DNA of 64,000 nucleotides from Pontibacter akesuensis (GTDB lineage Bacteria > Bacteroidota > Bacteroidia > Cytophagales > Hymenobacteraceae). The stretch lies in assembly GCF_001611675.1 (NCBI RefSeq), contig NZ_CP014766.1, positions 1,054,001 to 1,118,000 of the forward strand, read 5' to 3'. The notes below the pieces were generated by a model. It ran no database searches. It was given only the letters and a program-made list of their open reading frames with translations, and was not told the origin of the DNA. The position numbers were made by a program, and so were the translations under genes. Below are positions 1 to 7,587 of the stretch, piece by piece (the first letter of the stretch is position 1; each line of letters opens with the position of its first letter).

Positions 1-1
1 G

Positions 2-148
2 GGTGTGCCGGTTATACTTGGCAAGAACGGTATCGAGAAGGTAATCGAGCTGCAGCTGAACGACGAGGAGAAGCAACTGCTGGAGACTTCCCGCGGCCAC
101 GTGAAAGAAGTTATGGACGCGCTGGACAACATAAACGCCAACGCCTAG
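2..148 (+). CDS. mdh: Malate dehydrogenase, C-terminal fragment
   Basis: Only the last 48 codons are inside the window; the 5' part lies to the left. The readable tail contains VPVILGKNGIEKVIEL, then LNDEEKQLLETS and a final helix, which is the usual C-terminus of the LDH-like NAD-dependent malate dehydrogenases (TCA cycle, malate to oxaloacetate, cytoplasm). The catalytic and NAD-binding parts are not visible, so the call rests on the tail alone. The Ile-Leu pair in VPVILG is written ATA CTT and contains a copy of the abundant TATACTT heptamer. The gene ends in a strong hairpin shared with the convergent gene. Confidence 0.8.
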   Translation, partial: GVPVILGKNGIEKVIELQLNDEEKQLLETSRGHVKEVMDALDNINANA

Positions 149-168
149 TTCCTGAAGTATAGGTATTT

Positions 169-212
169 AAAACAAGCGCGGCGCTTCTGTAAAGGAGCGC
201 CGCGCTTGTTTT
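169..212. terminator. Bidirectional terminator between mdh and a convergent gene
   Basis: A near-perfect inverted repeat: AAAACAAGCGCGGCGCTTC, a loop of about six bases, then the complementary arm ending CGCGCTTGTTTT. A-run and T-run flank the stem, so it can act in both directions. Confidence 0.9.
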
Positions 213-225
213 AAACTTGTAGTTG

Positions 226-600
226 TTACTTTTCGATTACCCCTTTAGGAACAGGATTAGCTACTTTTTCATTCTTCCTCCTGACTTGCCTTGCATACTG
301 CTTCGCTTCTTTCACATCCTTTTTGAAAGTCAGAATCACCACGCCATACTTCCCTTCTTCCCCATACTTCTCCGTTTCACTGGTCTCTTTGATTACCTGC
401 ACTTCATCTATCCATTCAGAATCAATCTTGTTGATTTCCCTGCTGTCAAGTTTGTAAGTGTTTTTTCCGTCCTGCAGTAAAAGCAAAGGCGAAGAATAAT
501 CGAAATTAACCGTTTGTTCCTGCTCCCAAACTCCTTGTGCCGCCACCGACCCGGAAGCCAGCACCATACACACGCACAGGCTCATTATCATTTGTTTCAT
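226..600 (-). CDS. Small secreted protein with a TonB-plug-like segment
   Basis: 124 residues. Residues 1-21 form a signal peptide ending VAAQG, so the protein is exported. The mature part contains PLLLLQDGKNTYKLD, then a segment with ID, WI, VQVIKE, EKYGEEGKYGVVILTFKK. This pattern (P-x-L-x-x-DGK, an acidic I-x-x-I-x-V-x-K segment, then YG-x-x-x-GVV-x-I-x-x-KK) matches the end of the plug domain of Bacteroidota TonB-dependent receptors. No barrel follows, so it is a stand-alone plug-like module. The function is unknown. It is convergent with mdh and has about 118 bases to the next gene on its 5' side. Confidence 0.75.
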   Translation of the reverse strand: MKQMIMSLCVCMVLASGSVAAQGVWEQEQTVNFDYSSPLLLLQDGKNTYKLDSREINKIDSEWIDEVQVIKETSETEKYGEEGKYGVVILTFKKDVKEAKQYARQVRRKNEKVANPVPKGVIEK

Positions 601-717
601 AGAAAAGAAGGGTTTGTTGATCTTTGGGTGATAATATAGCGATTATTAGTGAATGAACAACAAACGCAAAGACCTCGCAACGTGCGCAACTCCTGCGAGC
701 GTCTGACAGCTCCCTAT

Positions 718-3306
718 TTAAAACCTAAAGCCTATCGACAAGTAGGGCAGCACGCCATCTTCTGAGAAGCCCACCACGCCATGGATCAGCACCAGTTCGG
801 CTGGAGTGACATAAAGGCCACCGCCAAAGCCATCGTGCCAGCCGCTCTCATCCACTCCTTCATCAGACCACACGCGGCCCACGTCATTAAAACCAATCAA
901 ACCAACGGAGCCCGGGAAAAGGTAGGAGGTAAAGTCGAACAGCTTCATACGCAGCTCAATGTTGTGGTACAGCATCTGCTCGCCGGCAAAGCGGAAGTTG
1001 CGGAAGCCGCGCAGGTTTTGGGTACCGCCCAAGTATAAAAGCTGGAAAAAAGCAGGGTCGCCAAAGGTGGTGCCGCCGCCAACACGGTTGGCTATTACAA
1101 AGTTTGACCCCAAATTAAAGTATAGCCCCAACTCCGATTGCAGCTGCCCATACTTGTTCTCCTCCCCTTGAAGCTGGCTAAACCCACGCAGATTGGCGTT
1201 CCAGTACATGCCGCTCGTTGGCATGATGCTCTTGTCGCGGGTATCAAGCGTGAAGCCGCCGATCAGGCCTCCGTAATACTTGCGCTCGAAGAGGTCGAGC
1301 CCCGGGTTCTGCTCAGAATAAGTATTGATGAAGCGGCCGACGTTGTCGGACGGGTCCATGTTGTAGTACTGCCCGGCAAGGCCTGCGTATACTTTGAACT
1401 TTGGTCCCAACAGGCGCTGCAGCGTTACCTGCCCGTTCACGAAATCGTAGCGGGTGCGGTAGTAGCGGATGGACTGCTCATCCGGGAAATCGGTGCCGTT
1501 GCCGATGCCGAAGAAGTTGCTCGTGTTGTTTGGCGCCCGGGCATCCAGTTCTATACCTAAATCAAACCTCCGTGCGATAAGCTTGGGGAATTCGCCCTCG
1601 TACGTTCCGAAAAAGGCGTTGGTGGCCAGCGCGTGACCTACAATAAACCTGTGCCTGGCCGCGTACGGGTCCTTCCGAAAGCCCTGCTTCACGTAGTTGA
1701 AGCCAACTCCCAGCAGAATACCGTCGTCCTGGTTGTAGCCCACAGTGGCAGCCGGCATCAGCACATCATACTCAAAGCTGCGTGGGTTGTAGTAGTTTAC
1801 AATGGTGTCGTTTGATACCCGCAGTTTTGCCAGGTTGCCTTTGGGAAGCTTGTTGTCACCGTCCTTGCGGTCGTAGATCAGCAGGCGGCCAGGGTTCCTG
1901 AAATCCTCTGTCACCACAAAGGTATCGGCACTGCCTCCCCCGATCAGTCTTACTTTTATTTTTGATTTTCCGCTGCCCTCTACTTTGAACAAGTCCTCGT
2001 CGCCTCGGCCGAACAGGCGCAGTTCCTTGGTGTGGTCCGGGGTAAAGGTGCGCGCGAGCAGCAGGCGGTCACGGTCTCCCTCCTTCTTTATTTTATAGAT
2101 CTTCAGGTCGATGTTGCCGTTAGGCTGATAGCTGAAGTTAAATTCCTCGTGCTTATCAGAGCCGGCAATGTCTACTTTCTCAGCCAGGAAGCGGTAGTAC
2201 TCCAGTGCCTGATTTTGCAGGTCGTCACGCCTAGCTATTAGCGTACTGGTTATTTCCTCTCCGGATAGTTCGTACACCGGTTTTGGCATCTCGCGCACCG
2301 CCCGCCGAAGCAGTTCATCGGTGAGCTGCTGCTGCACGAAGGCAATCTCCTTCCGCCAGTCCTCCTCTCCCAATTCCATCAAAAAGAGGCGATCAAAGAA
2401 ACGGGCGTTAAAATTGAACCCATCCACGTCGCGAATCTCCTTATCGAAGCCCTGGAACTTCGGTAACAGCCACTCGCGTGAACCGATCTTGGGAATCACG
2501 CCGTCGTTGGTAAAGAACACCTGGTCGCGGTCGCGCGGAATCGGGTCGTAGTAGTCGCCCACCTCATCCTCCACCTGGCGCCAGCGCCACTGGTCTTCAT
2601 GCCGGTCCCAGTCGCCGATCACCATGTCCAGCAGCCTGGCGCGCAGCACCGCCCGTTGGTTTACCCGCGTGTCGTTGTCCTCCTCCAACTTCTCCAGTAC
2701 TTTCTCGGTATTGTCGGTATCCAGGCCTGCCGCAATTGGCTCCCGCTCCTCAAACAAGTATACCGCGTTGGCAAAGTCTTCCCTAAACTCTCCCAAAGCG
2801 GGGTCATCCGGCAAATAAACTACCTCTGGTTTTGCGTGCAGCAGGCCCAGTGACTCAGCAAGTGGCGGCACCACCATAGCCCCAAACGGGTGCGAGGCCG
2901 ATATCTGGTCCTGCACAATGTCTTTGGCTACGGTTGGGCGCAGGTTCTCAGGCAGCGCCTTTTCCGGGTCTTTCTGAATGGTGCGCAGCACGTATTCTTT
3001 TCCAGAGGCATCCTCCAGCCGCAGCGATTTGGTTTGCTGGCCGCCGCCGCGCTCGGTAATCTTTAGGCCGCCCTTCTCCTCGTTCAGCCGAAAGACGCGC
3101 ATCTTCACCGGCGTAGCCCATACGTTCCGGTAATTGTCGCCAAACCAGAAGCGGTGCCCCTTGCTTACCTGGTCGTATTCCGGGGCAATGGCTGTGGTAA
3201 TGCTGTCCTGCTGGGGGGAGATACTCTGGGCGGAGGCAGAATTGCTGCTTAGCACGAAGGCCAACAGCAGGCCTGGTATAGAAAGTCTTCTTGCTTCTGG
3301 GGTCAT
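718..3306 (-). CDS. Omp85/BamA-TamA family outer membrane protein with kinase-like N-terminal region
   Basis: 862 residues with a signal peptide (about 1-27, ending SASAQ). The C-terminal part from about residue 520 reads as a 16-strand Omp85 barrel: the NLRGFRNFRFAG stretch carries the RGF motif of loop 6, followed by GFNDVGRVW and a terminal aromatic strand (SIGFRF). There are no obvious POTRA repeats. Instead residues about 90-270 carry GDWDRHEDQW (231-240) and IPRDRDQVFF (256-265), which resemble the catalytic loop and metal-binding loop of atypical kinases (Fam20, HipA or PI3/4-kinase style DRH). That reading is inference; the barrel call is firm. Likely role is outer membrane transport or assembly. 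It is transcribed alone. Confidence 0.85.
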   Translation of the reverse strand: MTPEARRLSIPGLLLAFVLSSNSASAQSISPQQDSITTAIAPEYDQVSKGHRFWFGDNYRNVWATPVKMRVFRLNEEKGGLKITERGGGQQTKSLRLEDASGKEYVLRTIQKDPEKALPENLRPTVAKDIVQDQISASHPFGAMVVPPLAESLGLLHAKPEVVYLPDDPALGEFREDFANAVYLFEEREPIAAGLDTDNTEKVLEKLEEDNDTRVNQRAVLRARLLDMVIGDWDRHEDQWRWRQVEDEVGDYYDPIPRDRDQVFFTNDGVIPKIGSREWLLPKFQGFDKEIRDVDGFNFNARFFDRLFLMELGEEDWRKEIAFVQQQLTDELLRRAVREMPKPVYELSGEEITSTLIARRDDLQNQALEYYRFLAEKVDIAGSDKHEEFNFSYQPNGNIDLKIYKIKKEGDRDRLLLARTFTPDHTKELRLFGRGDEDLFKVEGSGKSKIKVRLIGGGSADTFVVTEDFRNPGRLLIYDRKDGDNKLPKGNLAKLRVSNDTIVNYYNPRSFEYDVLMPAATVGYNQDDGILLGVGFNYVKQGFRKDPYAARHRFIVGHALATNAFFGTYEGEFPKLIARRFDLGIELDARAPNNTSNFFGIGNGTDFPDEQSIRYYRTRYDFVNGQVTLQRLLGPKFKVYAGLAGQYYNMDPSDNVGRFINTYSEQNPGLDLFERKYYGGLIGGFTLDTRDKSIMPTSGMYWNANLRGFSQLQGEENKYGQLQSELGLYFNLGSNFVIANRVGGGTTFGDPAFFQLLYLGGTQNLRGFRNFRFAGEQMLYHNIELRMKLFDFTSYLFPGSVGLIGFNDVGRVWSDEGVDESGWHDGFGGGLYVTPAELVLIHGVVGFSEDGVLPYLSIGFRF

Positions 3307-3427
3307 ACATTCATGATGATTGCCAATGTTATACTTTACTGCGGCTGTAGGGTTTTACAAAGGCACTTGCCTGTTTATAACTCCCCTGTATACGTAGGTG
3401 TTATACTTTACGCAGAAGTATCTAAAC

Positions 3428-3460
3428 AAGAATGGCATCCTTTTGTTGGATGCCATTCAA
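3428..3460 (-). terminator. Terminator of the rhomboid pair
   Basis: Perfect 11-base stem GAATGGCATCC with a seven-base loop, just after the stop codon of the downstream rhomboid gene on the minus strand; the T-run is weak (TTCTTGTTT). Confidence 0.65.
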
Positions 3461-3467
3461 GGTGCGC

Positions 3468-4379
3468 TTAGTCTTTCTGACTTGCCTGGAAGAGCTTCTG
3501 TTTCTCTTCCTTGGAGAGGCTCTCGTAGCCAGAGCTGGATATTTTATCGAGGATGCGGTCTATCTCGCTTTGGTCGGGTGTACCGGGGCGGCTGGTGGCA
3601 GTGCTTCCGTTAGCGCGGGCGCTGCTGCCGGTGCGGCGGTGCGACACCTTGAGCTTTGGCTTGCGCGTGAACAGGTTCCCGAAAAAATCAGTGACAGCCA
3701 GCACCGGCCTGCCCAGGTCGGTGCCCCGCTGCAGTTGCTTGATGAAGACCCAGCCGATCAGGGCGCCGCCAAGGTGGGCGATATTGCCACCCGCGTTTCC
3801 GCCACTATCGTCTGCCAGCGCCCACGACATCAGTACCAGCGCCAACGCGATCCACTTTATCTTTACCGGCCCGATAATGAGCAGGTTGAGCGTGTAGTTG
3901 GGCAGCAAGGTAGCGGCGGCCACCACAATGGCCAGCACACTCGCTGAGGCCCCAATCAACAGGCCGCTGATGTTGCGCTCGGTAAAGGCGGGCATTATGT
4001 TGTACATGAGCATGTACAGCAAACCGCCGGCAATACCGCCCAGCACGTACAGACTCAGCAGCTTTCTGCTTCCCAGGTACTCCGTCAGGATCATCCCGAA
4101 CCAATAGAGGTTCAGCATGTTGAAGAGAATGTGAAAGAAACCCTCGTGGGTGAAGAAGTAGGTGATTAGCGTCCAGGGCTTTACAAGGAAATCCATCGGC
4201 TCCGAAGGCAGCGACAGGTAGTAGAGCACTATCCGCTCTACCCAACCGTAGCCCATCCAACCCAGCGGCGTACCGATGATCAGGAACACCAGGTATACCA
4301 GCACATTAATGATAATGAGCTGCTTAAGCGTGTTGTCGGGCTGCCGGAAAGTATATTTTAGGTCGTCGATTAAACTCAT
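3468..4379 (-). CDS. Rhomboid family intramembrane serine protease (downstream copy)
   Basis: 303 residues, six predicted membrane helices. The rhomboid marks are HEGFFH at 78-83 with Asn87 in the oxyanion region, catalytic Ser145 in GASAS (143-147) and catalytic His202 in AHLGG. This site predicts cleavage of substrates within the inner membrane. After about residue 215 there is a polar cytoplasmic tail of some 90 residues rich in Ser, Thr and Arg ending in a charged helix, longer than usual. It starts 6 bases after the other rhomboid gene, so the two are co-transcribed. Substrates are unknown. Confidence 0.92.
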   Translation of the reverse strand: MSLIDDLKYTFRQPDNTLKQLIIINVLVYLVFLIIGTPLGWMGYGWVERIVLYYLSLPSEPMDFLVKPWTLITYFFTHEGFFHILFNMLNLYWFGMILTEYLGSRKLLSLYVLGGIAGGLLYMLMYNIMPAFTERNISGLLIGASASVLAIVVAAATLLPNYTLNLLIIGPVKIKWIALALVLMSWALADDSGGNAGGNIAHLGGALIGWVFIKQLQRGTDLGRPVLAVTDFFGNLFTRKPKLKVSHRRTGSSARANGSTATSRPGTPDQSEIDRILDKISSSGYESLSKEEKQKLFQASQKD

Positions 4380-4385
4380 GTTGCC

Positions 4386-5165
4386 TTAGTAGTTTCTGTA
4401 GTCGTTGCGTTGCCACATTCTTACCATTATATACGCGAAGAGCATGCCCCCGAGGTGCGCAAAGTGCGCCACATTGTCGCCGGGAACCCGGTTAAAACCG
4501 GCATACAGCTCATAGGCCCCATAGAACAGCACAAAGTACTTGGCCTTAATGGGCACCGGCAGGAACAGCAGCATCAGCTCCAGGTTCGGAAACAGCAGGC
4601 CAAACGCCATCAGAATCCCGAACACGGCCCCGGAGGCACCTACCAGCGGAATGTTATAAATTGTGCGGAACACATCCTTCACCTCATCTATCGTGGCCTG
4701 CACGTACTGCGGGTTGTTGATGTTTTCCTTGTAGGCCACCGCCAGTTCACGGCCATAGCCTTCCTCCACATGCTCATCCATGTAGTTGACGAAGGCCAGC
4801 GGCGACGGATTCTCGATGTACTGCACCGTGTCCTGCTCCATCTGGTTAAGTTCGTAGGCCCTGACGCCGGTATAAAGTATACTGGCCCCAATGCCCGTGA
4901 TCAGATAAAAAACCAGCAAGCGGTTTGCCCCCCAGAACCGCTCCAGCATGGGCCCGAAGATGAAAAGGCTGAACATGTTGCTGAATAGGTGCCCCCAGCC
5001 GCCGTGCATGAACATGTGCGTTAAAAGCTGCACCGGCTGAAACAGCTCCGAACCGACATAGTGCAGCGCAAACATATCATTGGATATGACGCCGTTGAGC
5101 TGAAGTATAAACACGACCACATTGATGATCAGGAGGTTCCTGACCATGGGGGTGATATTGAACAT
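4386..5165 (-). CDS. Rhomboid family intramembrane serine protease (upstream copy)
   Basis: 259 residues. Shows HGGWGHLFSN at about 54-63, catalytic Ser178 in GASGAVFG (176-183) and His237 in HFAHLGG. Between the helix ending near residue 100 and the serine helix is a charged insert of about 70 residues (about 101-172), rich in Glu, Asn and Tyr, that is not typical of short bacterial rhomboids. The ends fit a six-helix core without a cytoplasmic tail. It is first in a two-gene unit with the second rhomboid, suggesting duplication followed by different decoration of the core. Confidence 0.92.
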   Translation of the reverse strand: MFNITPMVRNLLIINVVVFILQLNGVISNDMFALHYVGSELFQPVQLLTHMFMHGGWGHLFSNMFSLFIFGPMLERFWGANRLLVFYLITGIGASILYTGVRAYELNQMEQDTVQYIENPSPLAFVNYMDEHVEEGYGRELAVAYKENINNPQYVQATIDEVKDVFRTIYNIPLVGASGAVFGILMAFGLLFPNLELMLLFLPVPIKAKYFVLFYGAYELYAGFNRVPGDNVAHFAHLGGMLFAYIMVRMWQRNDYRNY

Positions 5166-5305
5166 GCGTTATCTTTTTAAAACCTCTCAACACCTGGTTC
5201 GCAGCTTCTTTCCCTCCTACACTTAGGAAGAGCATTTAGAAGTATGGCAGCCGTGTTTCTGCGGTCTTGGGTTATCCTTATTTGTAGTATAAAACTCGTA
5301 TAAAA

Positions 5306-7162
5306 TCAGCCTTTCAGGAAAAGCTCATGCAACTGGCCGAGCTGCATGATCACTAAAGTTTTCTGACCTCCCGGGGTATAGTTTGGCACCTGGCAGGCAA
5401 AAAGCTTGTCTACGAGAGAATTCATCTCCAGGTCGCTCATACGGGCCTGCAGGCGCGTGGACAGGCGCCGGGCCATGGCACGGGCCAGGTTCTCACTTTT
5501 ATCAAGCTTTAACGTAGCCAAATTGTTTTTGTACTGCTCCAGCAGTTCTTCCAGCAGTTCTTTTTCATCGGCGGCGTGCACATCGGGCGGCACCCCGTTC
5601 AGGATGATCGTGTTTCCGCCGAAATCCTCGAAAAGGAACCCGATGTCCTTGAACTCCGCCGTCAGTTCCTTCACCAGCACCATGTCGGCTGGCGACAAAT
5701 GCAGCGTGATCGGGAAAAGCAGCGCCTGCGACACGGCCGCTTTCTTCTGCAGCGTGGCCATATACTTCTCGTACAGGATGCGCTCCTGAGCCGCCGGCAT
5801 ATCCACCATCATCAGGCCCGACTTAACCTGCACCAGCAAATACTTCTGGTGTACCTGTATCGCTTTCTTGGCAGAGGCATCGGTCGCAGCGAAGGCATCA
5901 TCCAGCAAATCCATACCCGAAGTAGCTGAGAGGCTTGTCTGCTCCTCCTCCTTCAGGGGCTCGTACAGCTGCTCCCAGCCTTTAGACGTGGCCCGGCGGG
6001 TAGTGGTGGCCGGTGGCGGCGTAAAACCCGGGAAAGAGGTGCTGCCCCCGCCATTGCCGCCAAGGCTAGCCCTGCTCCCTGATTCGAACTCGCTGTTATA
6101 GCCTCCCTGCAAGCGAATGGGCTGCAGGGGCGAGTAATTCACATCCTGCTCAAAGTCAAGTGAGGGGGCAATATTATAGGCACCGAGGGCTTTTTTCACG
6201 GCCGCATGCAAAATGGCATACACCGTTTTCTCGTCCTCGAATTTGATCTCTGTTTTGGTGGGGTGCACGTTGATGTCGATCTTATCCGGATCAATCTCGA
6301 TGAAGAGCACATAGAACGGGTGGTTGTCTTTGGCTACTAATCCTTCAAAGGCCGTCATGACCGCATGGTTCAGGTAGCCGCTTTTCACGTAGCGGTTGTT
6401 TACGAAGAAAAATTGCTCACCGCGCGTTTTTTTGGCATGTTCGGGCTTGCCTATGTAGCCTTTCACCAACAGAAAACCCGTATCCTCCTCGCAATAGGCC
6501 ATCTGGTTCTTGTAGGTGCTCCCGAAAATGCTCACAATGCGCTGGCTCAGCTTGGTAGCCGGCAGGTTAAACACCTCCATGTCGTTGTGGTGGAGCGTGA
6601 ACGTGATCTCCGGGTACGCCAGTGCCACCCGCTGGAACTCATCCAGGATGTGGCGCATTTCCACCGCGTTGGACTTGAGGAAATTGCGCCGCGCGGGCAC
6701 GTTATAAAACAGGTTCTTCACGCAGATGGAGGTGCCTTCCGGCGTCACCACCGGCTCCTGCCCCACTACTTCCGAGCCTTCTATCAGCAGCTTCGTACCT
6801 GTTTCAGCTCCGTGCAGCTTTGTCTTCAGTTCTACCTGCGCCACCGCTCCGATTGAGGCCATGGCCTCGCCACGGAAACCCATGGTGCGTATCTTAAATA
6901 AATCTTCGGTGGTGCGTATCTTGGAAGTGGCGTGCCGCTCAAAACACATGCGGGCATCCGTCTCCGACATTCCTGCACCGTTGTCCACCACCTGCACCAG
7001 CTGCCTGCCCGCCTCCTTCACAATTAACTGAATGCTGGTGGCCTGTGCATCAATGGCGTTCTCGAGCAGTTCCTTTACCACTGAGGCCGGCCGCTGCACT
7101 ACTTCGCCAGCCGCTATCTGGTTGGCCAGGAAATCAGGTAGTAATTGTATGATGTCGGGCAT
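5306..7162 (-). CDS. mutL: DNA mismatch repair protein MutL
   Basis: 618 residues, normal length. The N-terminal GHKL ATPase is clear: IAAGEVVQRPASVVKELLENA (start of motif I at residue 17), DNGAGM, and FRGEAMASI. The transducer region ends near 330, then a Ser/Gly/Pro-rich linker to about 430, then the dimerisation domain. The three endonuclease motifs look degraded: DQHAxxE is DMPAAQE near residue 454, the ACKxxIKAN helix is ARRLSTRLQA, and CPHGRP is replaced by NYTPGGQKT. This predicts a MutL without the latent nickase, though MutS partnering should remain. ATG start is preferred because MPDIIQLLPD is the usual beginning. Confidence 0.96.
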   Translation of the reverse strand: MPDIIQLLPDFLANQIAAGEVVQRPASVVKELLENAIDAQATSIQLIVKEAGRQLVQVVDNGAGMSETDARMCFERHATSKIRTTEDLFKIRTMGFRGEAMASIGAVAQVELKTKLHGAETGTKLLIEGSEVVGQEPVVTPEGTSICVKNLFYNVPARRNFLKSNAVEMRHILDEFQRVALAYPEITFTLHHNDMEVFNLPATKLSQRIVSIFGSTYKNQMAYCEEDTGFLLVKGYIGKPEHAKKTRGEQFFFVNNRYVKSGYLNHAVMTAFEGLVAKDNHPFYVLFIEIDPDKIDINVHPTKTEIKFEDEKTVYAILHAAVKKALGAYNIAPSLDFEQDVNYSPLQPIRLQGGYNSEFESGSRASLGGNGGGSTSFPGFTPPPATTTRRATSKGWEQLYEPLKEEEQTSLSATSGMDLLDDAFAATDASAKKAIQVHQKYLLVQVKSGLMMVDMPAAQERILYEKYMATLQKKAAVSQALLFPITLHLSPADMVLVKELTAEFKDIGFLFEDFGGNTIILNGVPPDVHAADEKELLEELLEQYKNNLATLKLDKSENLARAMARRLSTRLQARMSDLEMNSLVDKLFACQVPNYTPGGQKTLVIMQLGQLHELFLKG

Positions 7163-7587
7163 CCGCTTTTCTAACTCCTTATCTCAGTATTGATTTATTT
7201 ATCAAATTCAGCCAACCGGATATCCATGGCCGAATATTTGCTCTTTACTAAATTGTAAAATCAGAACTAATTTAGAATAAAATTTATTACTACTTTAGAG
7301 ACCGATTCCAACAAAGAGGCTGATTTTAGCCAACTGATTCGCTATTTCTTCCGTCTAATTAAGTATAGCGAATATATATTGAAGCTGGGGCTGGTGGCGT
7401 TAGCACAGGAGGCTACTCTTGCGGCCACGGTAGCTGCAGGCAGACGAGCAGGTTCTCCACCGCTCTCAAATCAGCTGGCGGCAGTGCCGGGTTCAGATCT
7501 TTCTTAGGAATCTTGTTTTCCGTACCGCCTTTTGCAAAATTAGGCTTAATTTCGGGTTGTTCCAATTATAATAAATAGAAGCGCAGG
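7163..7587. other. Intergenic region between divergent mutL and the GH3 fusion gene
   Basis: 425 bases that should hold two divergent promoters, but I find no clean TAnnTTTG box. There is one AAGTATA at 7361. The minus strand carries an open stretch of about 48 codons (about 7420-7565) ending LRAVENLLVCLQLPWPQE and then a stop, without an ATG; it may be a gene remnant or chance. Confidence 0.4.
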
